Shown piece by piece: positions 36,044 to 43,438 of a stretch of DNA of 64,000 bases (position 1 is its first letter; every line of letters starts with the position of its first letter). The stretch is from Janthinobacterium sp. FW305-129. Lineage in GTDB: Bacteria > Pseudomonadota > Gammaproteobacteria > Burkholderiales > Burkholderiaceae_D. The translations under genes and the position numbers were made by a program. The stretch lies in assembly GCF_020858115.1 (NCBI RefSeq), contig NZ_JACYMM010000005.1:62001-126000 (forward strand), read 5' to 3'. Below the pieces are notes generated by a model. The model was not told where the DNA came from, did no database searches, and saw only the letters and a program-made list of their open reading frames with translations.

Positions 36044-37644
36044 TGAGTGCAGCCTTTGACCGCGCCAGCAATACCCCGGGCGAACCGTTCGTGCGCCTGC
36101 GCCACCCGAACGCCTTGCCCGAGCAGTCGGAATGGACGTTCGAACTGATCGAGCAAATCCACGAGGAAATCCGCCGCGTGGCGAAACAGTTCGGCCTCGA
36201 CACCTATCCGAACCAGCTGGAAATCATCACGGCCGAACAGATGATGGATGCCTACACTTCCGTCGGCATGCCCGTCTCGTACAACCATTGGTCGTTCGGC
36301 AAGCATTTTCTGTCTACCGAGAAAAGCTACAAGCGGGGCCAGATGGGCCTGGCCTACGAGATCGTCATCAACTCGAATCCGTGCATCGCCTATTTAATGG
36401 AGGAAAACAGCCTGACCATGCAGTCGCTGGTGATCGCGCATGCGGCCTACGGGCATAACTCCTTTTTTAAAGGCAATTACCTGTTCCGCGCCTGGACGGA
36501 TGCGGACGCCATCATCGACTACATGGTGTTTGCCAAGAATTACATCGCCGAATGCGAGCAGCGCCATGGCGTCGATGCCGTGGAACTGCTGCTCGACTCG
36601 TGCCACGCCATCCAGAACTATGGCGTGGACCGCTACAAGCGGCCGGCGAAACTGTCGATGGCGAAGGAATATGCGCGCCAGAAAGAGCGCGAAGCCTATG
36701 TGCAGTCGCAGATCAACCAGCTGTGGCGCACCCTGCCCCGGCGCGACGAGGATGAAGACGAGGACGACCAGCGCAAGGCCGCGCCCCGCTTTCCGCCCGA
36801 ACCCGAGGAAAACCTGCTGTACTTTATCGAGAAGTACGCGCCGCTGCTGGAACCGTGGCAGCGCGAGATGGTGCGCATCGTGCGCAAGATTTCCCAGTAT
36901 TTCTATCCGCAGCGGCAAACCCAGGTCATGAACGAGGGTTGGGCCACTTTCTGGCACTACACGATATTGAACCAGTTATATGATGAAGGCGTGGTGGGCG
37001 ACGGCTTCATGATGGAATTTCTCAAAAGCCATACCAACGTCGTCTACCAGCCCCCCATCGACAGTCCGTACTACAGCGGCATCAATCCGTATGCGCTGGG
37101 TTTCGCCATGATGAGCGACATCCGCCGCATCTGCGAGCATCCGACGGACGAAGACCGCGCCTGGTTCCCCGACATGGCCGGCAGCGACTGGCGCAAGAGC
37201 CTGGACTTCGCCATGCGCAATTTCAAGGATGAAAGCTTTATCGCCCAGTACCTGTCGCCGCGGCTGATCCGCGAATTCCATTTCTTTGCCGTGCTCGACG
37301 ACGACAAGAATGAAAAGCTGGCCATTTCCGCCATCCACGACGATGCCGGCTACCGCTACGTGCGCCAGCAGCTGGCCGAACAGTACAACCTGGGCAACCG
37401 CGAGCCGAACATCCAGGTGTGGTCCGTGAATACGCGCGACGACCGCGCCCTGACCCTGCGCCACACGCAATTCCAGCGCCGCCCGCTGAACCAGCAGGCG
37501 GCCGAGGTGCTCAAGCACGTGGCGCGGCTGTGGGGCTTCGATGTGCACCTCGATACGGTCGACCCGCAGGGCGCCGTTCTGGGCACCCTGAATTGCCGGC
37601 GCGAGAAGCGCAACCGGCGCGACGACCCCGTTGTCCGGCCATGA
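36040..37644 (+). CDS. spoVR: SpoVR family protein (YcgB-like)
   Basis: 534-residue SpoVR-family protein of unknown biochemical function; B. subtilis SpoVR affects spore cortex, and proteobacterial YcgB is stress-induced and co-occurs with PrkA and YeaH. Conserved blocks: MPVSYNHWSFGKHFLSTEKSYKRGQMGLAYEIVINSNP, AHAAYGHNSFFKGNYLF, MNEGWATFWHYTILN and YYSGINPYALGFAMM, with histidines that could bind metal. The start ATG at 36040 overlaps the yeaH stop by 4 bp; a second ATG follows at once. A perfect FNR box begins 10 bp past its stop. Confidence 0.94.
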   Translation: MMSAAFDRASNTPGEPFVRLRHPNALPEQSEWTFELIEQIHEEIRRVAKQFGLDTYPNQLEIITAEQMMDAYTSVGMPVSYNHWSFGKHFLSTEKSYKRGQMGLAYEIVINSNPCIAYLMEENSLTMQSLVIAHAAYGHNSFFKGNYLFRAWTDADAIIDYMVFAKNYIAECEQRHGVDAVELLLDSCHAIQNYGVDRYKRPAKLSMAKEYARQKEREAYVQSQINQLWRTLPRRDEDEDEDDQRKAAPRFPPEPEENLLYFIEKYAPLLEPWQREMVRIVRKISQYFYPQRQTQVMNEGWATFWHYTILNQLYDEGVVGDGFMMEFLKSHTNVVYQPPIDSPYYSGINPYALGFAMMSDIRRICEHPTDEDRAWFPDMAGSDWRKSLDFAMRNFKDESFIAQYLSPRLIREFHFFAVLDDDKNEKLAISAIHDDAGYRYVRQQLAEQYNLGNREPNIQVWSVNTRDDRALTLRHTQFQRRPLNQQAAEVLKHVARLWGFDVHLDTVDPQGAVLGTLNCRREKRNRRDDPVVRP

Positions 37645-37653
37645 AATGATTTG

Positions 37654-37667
37654 TTGATAATAATCAA
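37654..37667 (+). promoter_or_regulatory. Perfect FNR/Anr box
   Basis: TTGATAATAATCAA is an exact match to TTGAT-N4-ATCAA, in a non-coding position just after spoVR. A class II promoter centred at -41.5 would start transcription near 37702; the hexamer at the matching -10 position is TATGCC (37690-37695). The next gene on this strand is 517 bp away, so the target may be a non-coding RNA. Confidence 0.6.
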
Positions 37668-37687
37668 TGGCAAGAATATAAGCGTTT

Positions 37688-37703
37688 CCTATGCCTACAT
37701 AGG
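37688..37703. repeat. 6-bp perfect inverted repeat
   Basis: CCTATG, CCTA, CATAGG. It spans the predicted -10/+1 region of the FNR-linked promoter and could be an operator or a 5'-end hairpin of the transcript. Confidence 0.4.
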
Positions 37704-37973
37704 AATTCAGTATGGCCTGACGGCGTCAAATGGGCCGCCGGGAGCGCCTTTTTTGACCTGGGTGAAGTTCATTGCGCACCTGTCTGGTGCGCGCGGATGG
37801 CTAAGTGGTCTGGTTCCGAGCCAAAACATTTCCAAAAAGAAAGATTTTTCTCCAAATTTAGCAGTTTCCATATTGGATATCACGAAATATAATTCCGCCA
37901 GATCGGCACATCGGAGAACTTAGCAGCGGTCGCCCAAAACGGCTGTAAAAAACCGATAAGACCGCCTTTTTTT
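37702..37973 (+). ncRNA. Candidate FNR-controlled small RNA
   Basis: A stretch of about 270 nt bounded by a perfect FNR box on the left and an intrinsic terminator on the right, with no credible long gene. It contains a perfect 7-bp hairpin (GCGCACC, 5 nt, GGTGCGC at 37774-37792) and an internal CGGCG/CGCCG stem followed by six T (37714-37754) that might act as an early terminator. A 31-codon frame (37797-37892, MAKWSGSEPKHFQ...) exists but lacks a ribosome site. Both ends of the transcript are predictions. Confidence 0.4.
37926..37973 (+). terminator. Intrinsic terminator with nested stems
   Basis: GCGGTC (37926-37931) pairs with GACCGC (37960-37965); a nested CGG/CCG stem lies inside; seven T follow at 37967-37973. 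It lies about 280 bp past spoVR and 210 bp before tonB. Confidence 0.7.
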
Positions 37974-38018
37974 CTGTCCGAAAGCGTGCAAAGATGACAT
38001 AAGCAAGTACGTTTTCAG

Positions 38019-38032
38019 GGCGCAAAAGCGCC
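38019..38032. repeat. Short perfect hairpin GGCGC-AAAA-GCGCC
   Basis: 5-bp stem, 4-nt A loop, upstream of the tonB promoter; followed by AAAAATTT. Possibly part of the regulatory or terminator structure of this intergenic region. Confidence 0.3.
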
Positions 38033-38088
38033 AAAAATTTAACCGGTTTTAGGCGTTAAAAATCTGTGTAAAATAAAGAATTCGTATG

Positions 38089-38094
38089 TATAAT
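38089..38094 (+). promoter_or_regulatory. tonB promoter -10 element
   Basis: Consensus TATAAT in an AT-rich setting 90 bp before the tonB ATG. The hexamer 17 bp upstream (GTGTAA) is a poor -35, so an activator may be needed. I see no convincing Fur box. Confidence 0.5.
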
Positions 38095-38183
38095 TCGGCG
38101 ACGTCCCGGATACGGCTGGAGCTTTGTGTCGTCATTTTGGGGTTCAGTTGCAAGACAAGAGATGGTATTTGGAGAAAGCAGGC

Positions 38184-38840
38184 ATGAATTTTTCGAACGA
38201 GAAAAGTCCCAAGAACTACACAGGCATCACTATCGTTGTCCTGCTGCACGTTCTCGCGGCTTACGGGATCGTGACGGGCTTGGGCAAGCGGTTGGTCACC
38301 AAAATGATGGAACCGGTTGAAACCAAGATTATCGAGGAAGTCAAACCGCCTCCACCGAAGGATCTTCCACCGCCACCACCGCCGCCAGAAATGAAGGCGC
38401 CACCGCCGCCATTCATTCCGCCAGTCGAGGTGAACGTGCAGCAGCCGCCACCACAGCAGAACGTGATTGCAAATGCGACTGCCGTGAAGCCAGCATCGAA
38501 TGTATTGGCACCGCCAACGCCGCCTGCACAGCCTGCGCCAACTCCTGGACCAGCCAAATCGGTGCGTACGCCGGCCGTGGTTGACTTCAGCGTCTGCGAA
38601 AAACCGGCTTATCCAAAGTCGTCGCAGCGTAACGAGGAAACCGGTGTGGTGACACTGTCGTTCCTGATCGGTGTAGACGGCAAGGTCGCTGATTCGAAGA
38701 TCGTGAAGTCCAGCGGCTTCAGGGACCTGGACAAAGCCGCGGTGCAAGGTATCAGCCGCTGTACATTTAAGCCGGCAACAGTTGACGGCAAGCCGGAACA
38801 AGGCTGGCAGCAAATGCAATACGTTTGGTCGCTGGATTAA
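38184..38840 (+). CDS. tonB: Energy transducer TonB
   Basis: Couples the proton motive force to outer-membrane TonB-dependent receptors. 218 residues: short cytoplasmic start, one membrane helix at about 13-33 with the conserved His (LLHVLAAYG), a Pro-rich periplasmic spacer (about 55-140, PPPPKDLPPPPPPPE) and a C-terminal TonB domain (about 145-218; RNEETGVVTLSFLIGVDGKV, SSGFRDLDKAA). The start at 38184 has GGAGAAAG upstream; a longer frame reaching back to 38124 is not supported. First gene of tonB-exbB-exbD-exbD-TPR. Confidence 0.94.
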   Translation: MNFSNEKSPKNYTGITIVVLLHVLAAYGIVTGLGKRLVTKMMEPVETKIIEEVKPPPPKDLPPPPPPPEMKAPPPPFIPPVEVNVQQPPPQQNVIANATAVKPASNVLAPPTPPAQPAPTPGPAKSVRTPAVVDFSVCEKPAYPKSSQRNEETGVVTLSFLIGVDGKVADSKIVKSSGFRDLDKAAVQGISRCTFKPATVDGKPEQGWQQMQYVWSLD

Positions 38841-38926
38841 AACCCGAGACAGTTATCCCCTGTCTCACACTATGATTTCGTTGTCATTACGTTCAGCGAT
38901 CTGTTATTTTTAATTTTGGAGGAAGC

Positions 38927-39856
38927 ATGTTTAAGAATACCCGTTTGTCCGCATTTTTTGCCGCGGTTCTGTTGTCCGTTACCGCTACTACCGCTCTGGT
39001 AGCAGCTCCGGCATTCGCTGACGCGCCAGCATCGGCTGCCGCTTCGGCTCCTGCGGCAGACGCTGCACCAGCACCAGTTGCTGCAGATGCAGCCGCTCCA
39101 GCAGCAGACGCAGCAGCTCCAGCCGCTGATGCAGCCGCTCCAGCCAAAACCGAAGAAGTCCACAACCCGTTCGGCCTGCAAGCAGTGTGGGACGGCGGCT
39201 TCGTGCCACGCGCCACCCTGATCATCATGGTCATCATGTCGATCGGTACCTGGTACATCATCATCACCAAGCTGATCGATCAAATGAAGATCTTCAAGCA
39301 AGCTAAAGAAGCCGCTGCCAAATTCTGGAAAGCACCTTCGATCGCTGCTGGTTCGGCAACCCTGGAAGAAGGTTCGCCATTCCGCTTCATCGCTGAATCG
39401 GGCACCAAGGCAACGGCTCACCATGACGGCGCCCTGCTGGAACAAATCGATCTGTCGACCTGGGTGACGATGTCGATCCAGCGCGCTTCGGACAAAGTCC
39501 AATCGCGTCTGCAAGATGGCCTGTCGTTCCTGGCAACCGTTGGTTCGACCGCACCGTTTATCGGTCTGTTCGGTACCGTTTGGGGTATCTACAACGCACT
39601 GACCGCTATCGGCATGACCGGTAACGCATCGATCGACAAAGTGGCAGGTCCAGTTGGTGAAGCACTGATCATGACCGCTTTCGGTCTGCTGGTCGCTGTT
39701 CCTGCCGTTCTGGGTTACAACTGGCTGGTTCGTCGTAACAAAACCGCAATGGAAGACATCCGCTCGTTCAGCGCCGACGTTCACTCGGTTCTGGTTTCCG
39801 GCGTAATGTCCACCAGCGAAGCTGGCCGTGCTGCCGGCGCTAAAAAGATCGGATAA
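38927..39856 (+). CDS. exbB: TonB-system proton channel ExbB (MotA/TolQ/ExbB family)
   Basis: 309 residues. An N-terminal signal peptide (LSAFFAAVLLSVTATTALVAAPAFA) and an Ala/Pro-rich segment with repeated APAADAA units (about 33-75) precede the ExbB core, which has three membrane helices (about 95-115, 205-230, 250-272) with GLFGTVWGIYNAL and MTAFGLLVAVPAVLGYN. This extended, signal-peptide-bearing form is known in some ExbB proteins. Codon use is less GC-biased at third positions than neighbours, consistent with high expression. GGAGG lies 7 nt before the ATG. Confidence 0.95.
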   Translation: MFKNTRLSAFFAAVLLSVTATTALVAAPAFADAPASAAASAPAADAAPAPVAADAAAPAADAAAPAADAAAPAKTEEVHNPFGLQAVWDGGFVPRATLIIMVIMSIGTWYIIITKLIDQMKIFKQAKEAAAKFWKAPSIAAGSATLEEGSPFRFIAESGTKATAHHDGALLEQIDLSTWVTMSIQRASDKVQSRLQDGLSFLATVGSTAPFIGLFGTVWGIYNALTAIGMTGNASIDKVAGPVGEALIMTAFGLLVAVPAVLGYNWLVRRNKTAMEDIRSFSADVHSVLVSGVMSTSEAGRAAGAKKIG

Positions 39857-39859
39857 GTC

Positions 39860-40288
39860 ATGTCGATGTCCGTCGGCTCCGACAGCGGAGAACAAGATCA
39901 GGTAATGTCAGAAATCAACACGACGCCGCTTGTCGACATCATGTTGGTTTTGCTGATCATTTTCTTGATCACCAGTCCGGTTGTCCTCAAGCTGCAGAAA
40001 ATCGATCTGCCGATCGAGGCCAACCAAGCCCTTCAAACCAAGCCGCAAAACGTTAACATCGTTGTTAACAAGGATGGCGAGATTTACCTGGGCCAGACCA
40101 GACTGAGAGACACGAACGAATTGTTCGATTATCTTAAAGTTGAAGCAGTGAAAGTACCGCAGCCGGAAGTACACGTTCGTGGCGACCAAGAAACACGCTA
40201 CGAATCGATCGGCCGGGTTATTTACACGACCCAACGTGCCGGGATCCAGAAGGTCGGCTTCATCACCGAACCACCTGACAAGGGCTGA
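39860..40288 (+). CDS. exbD: Biopolymer transport protein ExbD (first copy)
   Basis: 142-residue ExbD/TolR protein: cytoplasmic start, one membrane helix (about 28-45) with the proton-carrying aspartate in TTPLVDIMLVLLIIF, then a periplasmic domain ending GIQKVGFITEP. Starts 3 bp after exbB, so translation is coupled. With the second exbD this resembles the Xanthomonas tonB-exbB-exbD1-exbD2 arrangement. Confidence 0.94.
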   Translation: MSMSVGSDSGEQDQVMSEINTTPLVDIMLVLLIIFLITSPVVLKLQKIDLPIEANQALQTKPQNVNIVVNKDGEIYLGQTRLRDTNELFDYLKVEAVKVPQPEVHVRGDQETRYESIGRVIYTTQRAGIQKVGFITEPPDKG

Positions 40289-40393
40289 TAGCGACTGACA
40301 GCGGCGTCCCGGCAACATGGGGGCGCCACTGAAGGAAGCTTGCCGGGCGGCAGTTTCGCCCGGTGCTTCGTTGGACTTCTTAAAGGAAACACT

Positions 40394-40825
40394 ATGAGTA
40401 TGAATGTCGGTTCGGGAAGCGCAGCAGGCGCGGATCCGGAACCAATGATGGAACTGAACATGACGCCCCTCATCGACGTGATGCTGGTGCTGATTATCAT
40501 GTTGATCATCACGATTCCTAAGCAAAACCACTCGGTGAACCTGAACATGCCGGTCGGCACCCCGCCGCCACCGACAACCGAACCAGTGGTCGTCACGATC
40601 GATGTCGATTTTGATGGCACTATCTTGTGGGACAATCAGGTCGTACCTGATCGTAATACGCTGGAAGCCAAGCTGAGCAACGTTGCTGCGCAAGCAGATC
40701 AGCCGGAAGTGCATCTGCGTCCTAACAAGCTGGTGGAATACAAAGTCGTCGCCGGTGTGATGGCGTCGGCGCAGCGTCTGGGCGTGACTAAAATCGGTCT
40801 GGTCGGCAACGAGCAATTCCAGTAA
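40394..40825 (+). CDS. Biopolymer transport protein ExbD (second copy)
   Basis: 143-residue paralogue of the preceding gene with the same architecture: acidic Gly-rich start, membrane helix with the key aspartate in MTPLIDVMLVLIIMLIIT, a Pro-rich periplasmic neck (VGTPPPPTTEP) and an ExbD domain. Only moderately similar to the first copy, suggesting a specialised role as in Xanthomonas ExbD2. Start at 40394 with AAAGGAAAC upstream; the longer frame from 40340 is not supported. Confidence 0.93.
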   Translation: MSMNVGSGSAAGADPEPMMELNMTPLIDVMLVLIIMLIITIPKQNHSVNLNMPVGTPPPPTTEPVVVTIDVDFDGTILWDNQVVPDRNTLEAKLSNVAAQADQPEVHLRPNKLVEYKVVAGVMASAQRLGVTKIGLVGNEQFQ

Positions 40826-40853
40826 GCTGCAGCAATCAGGTTCTCTTTACATC

Positions 40854-40887
40854 CGAATAGGCAGGACTTCCTGCCTATTCGCTTTTT
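40854..40887 (+). terminator. Strong hairpin between exbD2 and the TPR gene
   Basis: CGAATAGGCAGG and CCTGCCTATTCG form a perfect 12-bp stem with a 4-nt loop, followed by five T. The next gene begins only 16 nt later in the same direction, so this may act as an attenuator or partial terminator rather than a full stop. Confidence 0.88.
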
Positions 40888-40903
40888 ACTGAAAGACTTT
40901 CTC

Positions 40904-42115
40904 ATGTCCAAGTTTCGTCTCGCTCATCTCGGCCTCGTCATGGCCGCTATCGGTTTTACCGCAGCAACTCCCGTAATCGGCCTGGGCTCGCTGGCATACG
41001 CCGCGGACACCGTGCGCGCCGAAGTGGGCAAGCCATTGCAAGAAGCGCAAAAACTCGCTGGCAGCGGCAAGAACAAGGAAGCGCTGGCCAAACTGCGCGA
41101 AGCAGACAGCGTCGGTGGCAAGACTGCCTTTGAAAGCTACCAGATCGAACGCGTGCGCGCTTCGGCCGCCGCCGCCGCCGGCGACAACGGCACCGCCATC
41201 AAGGCTTTCGAAGCCGTCATCAATTCCGGCCGCCTGAGCGCCGCCGAAGCCCCGAAATTCACGCAAGCGCTGGCCGGCATGTACTACCGCGCCAAGGACT
41301 GGCCAAATACCATCACCTGGATCAAACGCTCGCTGAAAGACCGCGACGACGCGCAAATGCGCGAACTGCTGATCCAGACCTACTACGTCAGCGGCAACTA
41401 CGCCGAAGCGGCCAAGGAACTGCAAGCGCGCGGCGGCAACTCGGAAGCGAGCCTGCAAATGCTGGCCAACATCCAGTTGAAGCAAAACGACAAGGCTGGC
41501 TACGTCGCCACCCTGGAAAAACTGGCCGGCAGCTATCCAAAGACCAGCTACTGGGCTGACCTGCTGAACCGCGTCTCGGGCAAACCAGGCTTCTCGCAAC
41601 GCCTGGGCCTGGACGTCCAGCGCCTGCGCCTGGCCAACGGCCTGTTCACCAAGCCTTCCGAATACATGGAAATCAGCCAGCTGGCCCTGCAAGCAGGCAA
41701 TCCTGGCGAAGCTTTGAGCATCATCGAGCAAGGCTACAAGAAAGGCGTGCTGGGCACCGGCACCGATGCGCCACGTCACCAGCGCCTGAAAGACCTGGCC
41801 CTGAAAACCCAGGCCGACCTGAAGGCCAACGCCGCCAAGTCGGAAGCGGAATACGTCAAGAACAAGGACGCCGACAGCTTGAGCAAGCTGGGCTTCGCCC
41901 TGGTGTACGACGGCCAGGCCGAAAAAGGCCTGGGCTTGATGAATGACGCGGTGAAACTGGGCACGGCCAAGTATGCGGAAGAAGCCAAGCTGCATCTGGG
42001 CATCGCCTACATTCACGCCGGCAAGAAATCCAATGCAACGACGGCACTCAAAGCCGTCAAGGGCACGGATGGCGCGGCTGACCTGGCCCGTTACTGGACG
42101 TTAATGAACAAGTAA
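40904..42115 (+). CDS. Exported TPR-repeat protein linked to the TonB operon
   Basis: 403 residues with a signal peptide (GLVMAAIGFTAATPVIGLGSLAYA, cleavage after AYA) and a helical repeat body of TPR type (for example NKEALAKLREADSVGG, MYYRAKDWPNTITWIKRSL, TYYVSGNYAEAAKELQ, GIAYIHAGKKSNATTALKAV). Likely periplasmic scaffold working with the TonB complex; this gene follows tonB-exbBD operons in several betaproteobacteria as far as I recall. It is separated from exbD2 by the 12-bp-stem hairpin, which could set a lower expression level. Confidence 0.85.
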   Translation: MSKFRLAHLGLVMAAIGFTAATPVIGLGSLAYAADTVRAEVGKPLQEAQKLAGSGKNKEALAKLREADSVGGKTAFESYQIERVRASAAAAAGDNGTAIKAFEAVINSGRLSAAEAPKFTQALAGMYYRAKDWPNTITWIKRSLKDRDDAQMRELLIQTYYVSGNYAEAAKELQARGGNSEASLQMLANIQLKQNDKAGYVATLEKLAGSYPKTSYWADLLNRVSGKPGFSQRLGLDVQRLRLANGLFTKPSEYMEISQLALQAGNPGEALSIIEQGYKKGVLGTGTDAPRHQRLKDLALKTQADLKANAAKSEAEYVKNKDADSLSKLGFALVYDGQAEKGLGLMNDAVKLGTAKYAEEAKLHLGIAYIHAGKKSNATTALKAVKGTDGAADLARYWTLMNK

Positions 42116-42121
42116 TTGACA

Positions 42122-42233
42122 TCGAACCCAAGCTACTGCGCGTCGCGCTTTGCAGCCTGTGATGCTCACCGTACTACAGTACGGTTGCGCTTCTCGGCCA
42201 CAAATCACTGCCGCTCGCTACGCTTGGGTTCGA
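42122..42233. repeat. Palindromic intergenic repeat, copy 1, with locus-specific inverted arms
   Basis: An 88-bp core (42134-42221) is about 92 percent identical, by my count, to the reverse complement of the core at 49794-49881. Its centre is ACCGTACT-AC-AGTACGGT. The core is enclosed by perfect 12-bp inverted arms, TCGAACCCAAGC (42122-42133) and GCTTGGGTTCGA (42222-42233), which differ entirely from the arms of the other copy. It starts 6 bp after the stop of the TPR gene. No T-tract follows. Confidence 0.85.
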
Positions 42234-42259
42234 CGTTGAGAGTGCATTGAATCAATACT

Positions 42260-42295
42260 AAAGCGTTGCCAGCATACCCGCCGGCAACGCTTTTT
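42260..42295 (+). terminator. Rho-independent terminator before ribF
   Basis: AAAGCGTTGCC pairs with GGCAACGCTTT around a 12-nt loop, followed by a T run. It ends the TPR gene transcript downstream of the palindromic repeat. Confidence 0.88.
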
Positions 42296-42360
42296 ATCAT
42301 TTCAGCAGTGAAATTCGCCCTGTGCCCACCCTGCCGGGTGTGCATCCCTGAAACAGTCCG

Positions 42361-42366
42361 TATAAT
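42361..42366 (+). promoter_or_regulatory. ribF promoter -10 element
   Basis: Consensus TATAAT 34 bp before the ribF ATG, downstream of a terminator. A good -35 at 17-bp spacing is not visible. There is no FMN riboswitch fold that I recognise. Confidence 0.5.
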
Positions 42367-42399
42367 CCCCCTTTTGGCACAGTTTTTCATCAGATTCCC

Positions 42400-43371
42400 A
42401 TGAAGGTATTCCGCGGACTTCCCAATGCCCAGGCTCGAGCGCCCTGCGCTCTGACCATCGGCAATTTTGACGGTGTCCACATCGGCCATCAAGCCTTGCT
42501 GGCGCGCGTGCGCGAAGCTGCCACAGAACTCGGCATTGAAGCGGCCGTGATGACGTTCGAACCGCATCCGCGCGAATTCTTCGCGCAGCGCGCGGGCGAC
42601 CTGTCGAAAGCGCCACAGCGCATCGCCAACTTGCGCGACAAGCTGCAATCGCTGGACGACGCCGGCATCGACCGTGTCGTCGTCGAGCATTTCAGCGCCC
42701 AGTTCGCCGCCTTGACGCCGCAGGAATTCACGGAAAAAGTCCTCGTCGACGGCTTGCACGTGAAATGGCTGATGGTCGGCGACGACTTCTGCTATGGCGC
42801 CCGCCGCGCCGGCGACGTGGCCATGCTGCAGGAAGCGGGCCGTCAATATGGTTTCCATGTAGAAACATTGCCGACGGTAATGAACGGCAGCACGCGCATC
42901 TCCTCGTCGGCCGTGCGTCTGGCGCTGGCCGCCGGCGATTTCCCGCTGGCCACGCAGTTGCTGGGCCATCCGTACGCCATTTCCGGCCACGTGATCCACG
43001 GCCAGAAACTGGGCCGCACACTGGGTTTCCCCACCCTGAACCTGCGCGTGGCGCACCGCCCTGCCCTGTCCGGCATCTTCATCGTGCAAGTGCACGGCCT
43101 GGGGCCGCAACCGCTGCCTGCCGTGGCCAGCCTGGGCGTGCGCCCTACCGTCGACGACAGTGGCCGCGTCTTGCTGGAAGTGCATCTGTTTGATTTTAAT
43201 CAATCCTGCTACGGCAAGCTGGTACGCGTGGAATTCCTGCAAAAGCTGCGCGACGAAGAAAAGTACGACGATTTGCCCACCCTGACGGCCGCCATCGAGC
43301 GCGACTCGAACCAGGCGCGTGCGTATTTCGCACTGCGCCGCAGCGCCATTACCGCCACCGACCGAATTTGA
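42400..43371 (+). CDS. ribF: Bifunctional riboflavin kinase / FAD synthetase RibF
   Basis: Makes FMN and FAD from riboflavin. 323 residues: the N-terminal nucleotidyltransferase domain (about 15-180) has [13 protein letters not shown] and FEPHPREFF, and the C-terminal kinase domain (about 190-310) has [20 protein letters not shown] and GVRPTVDD. It is followed by ileS and lspA, the usual proteobacterial order. Possible minor odd point: a TTGAT-N4-ATCAA sequence inside the coding region (43190-43203), probably chance. Confidence 0.96.
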   Translation: MKVFRGLPNAQARAPCALTIGNFDGVHIGHQALLARVREAATELGIEAAVMTFEPHPREFFAQRAGDLSKAPQRIANLRDKLQSLDDAGIDRVVVEHFSAQFAALTPQEFTEKVLVDGLHVKWLMVGDDFCYGARRAGDVAMLQEAGRQYGFHVETLPTVMNGSTRISSSAVRLALAAGDFPLATQLLGHPYAISGHVIHGQKLGRTLGFPTLNLRVAHRPALSGIFIVQVHGLGPQPLPAVASLGVRPTVDDSGRVLLEVHLFDFNQSCYGKLVRVEFLQKLRDEEKYDDLPTLTAAIERDSNQARAYFALRRSAITATDRI

Positions 43372-43438
43372 TCCCGGCCAACTCCGCCGCCTGGCGGCAT
43401 TTGCCGCCGCAAACTATTCAACACCATTAAAGAAGATT

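Noticed and set aside
37651..37923. 90-codon frame with TTG start after spoVR
   Set aside because: No ribosome site, begins inside the FNR box, and its composition does not look protein-like. The structured non-coding interpretation is preferred.
42122..42233. Repeat copy 1 as an ordinary rho-independent terminator
   Set aside because: The loop is 88 nt long and no T-tract follows; a genuine terminator is present just downstream at 42260-42295.
43190..43203. Perfect TTGAT-N4-ATCAA sequence inside ribF
   Set aside because: It lies within a conserved coding stretch (Phe-Asp-Phe-Asn-Gln) more than 230 bp from the next start and is best explained by codon coincidence. It also shows that a single perfect FNR match is not proof of function.
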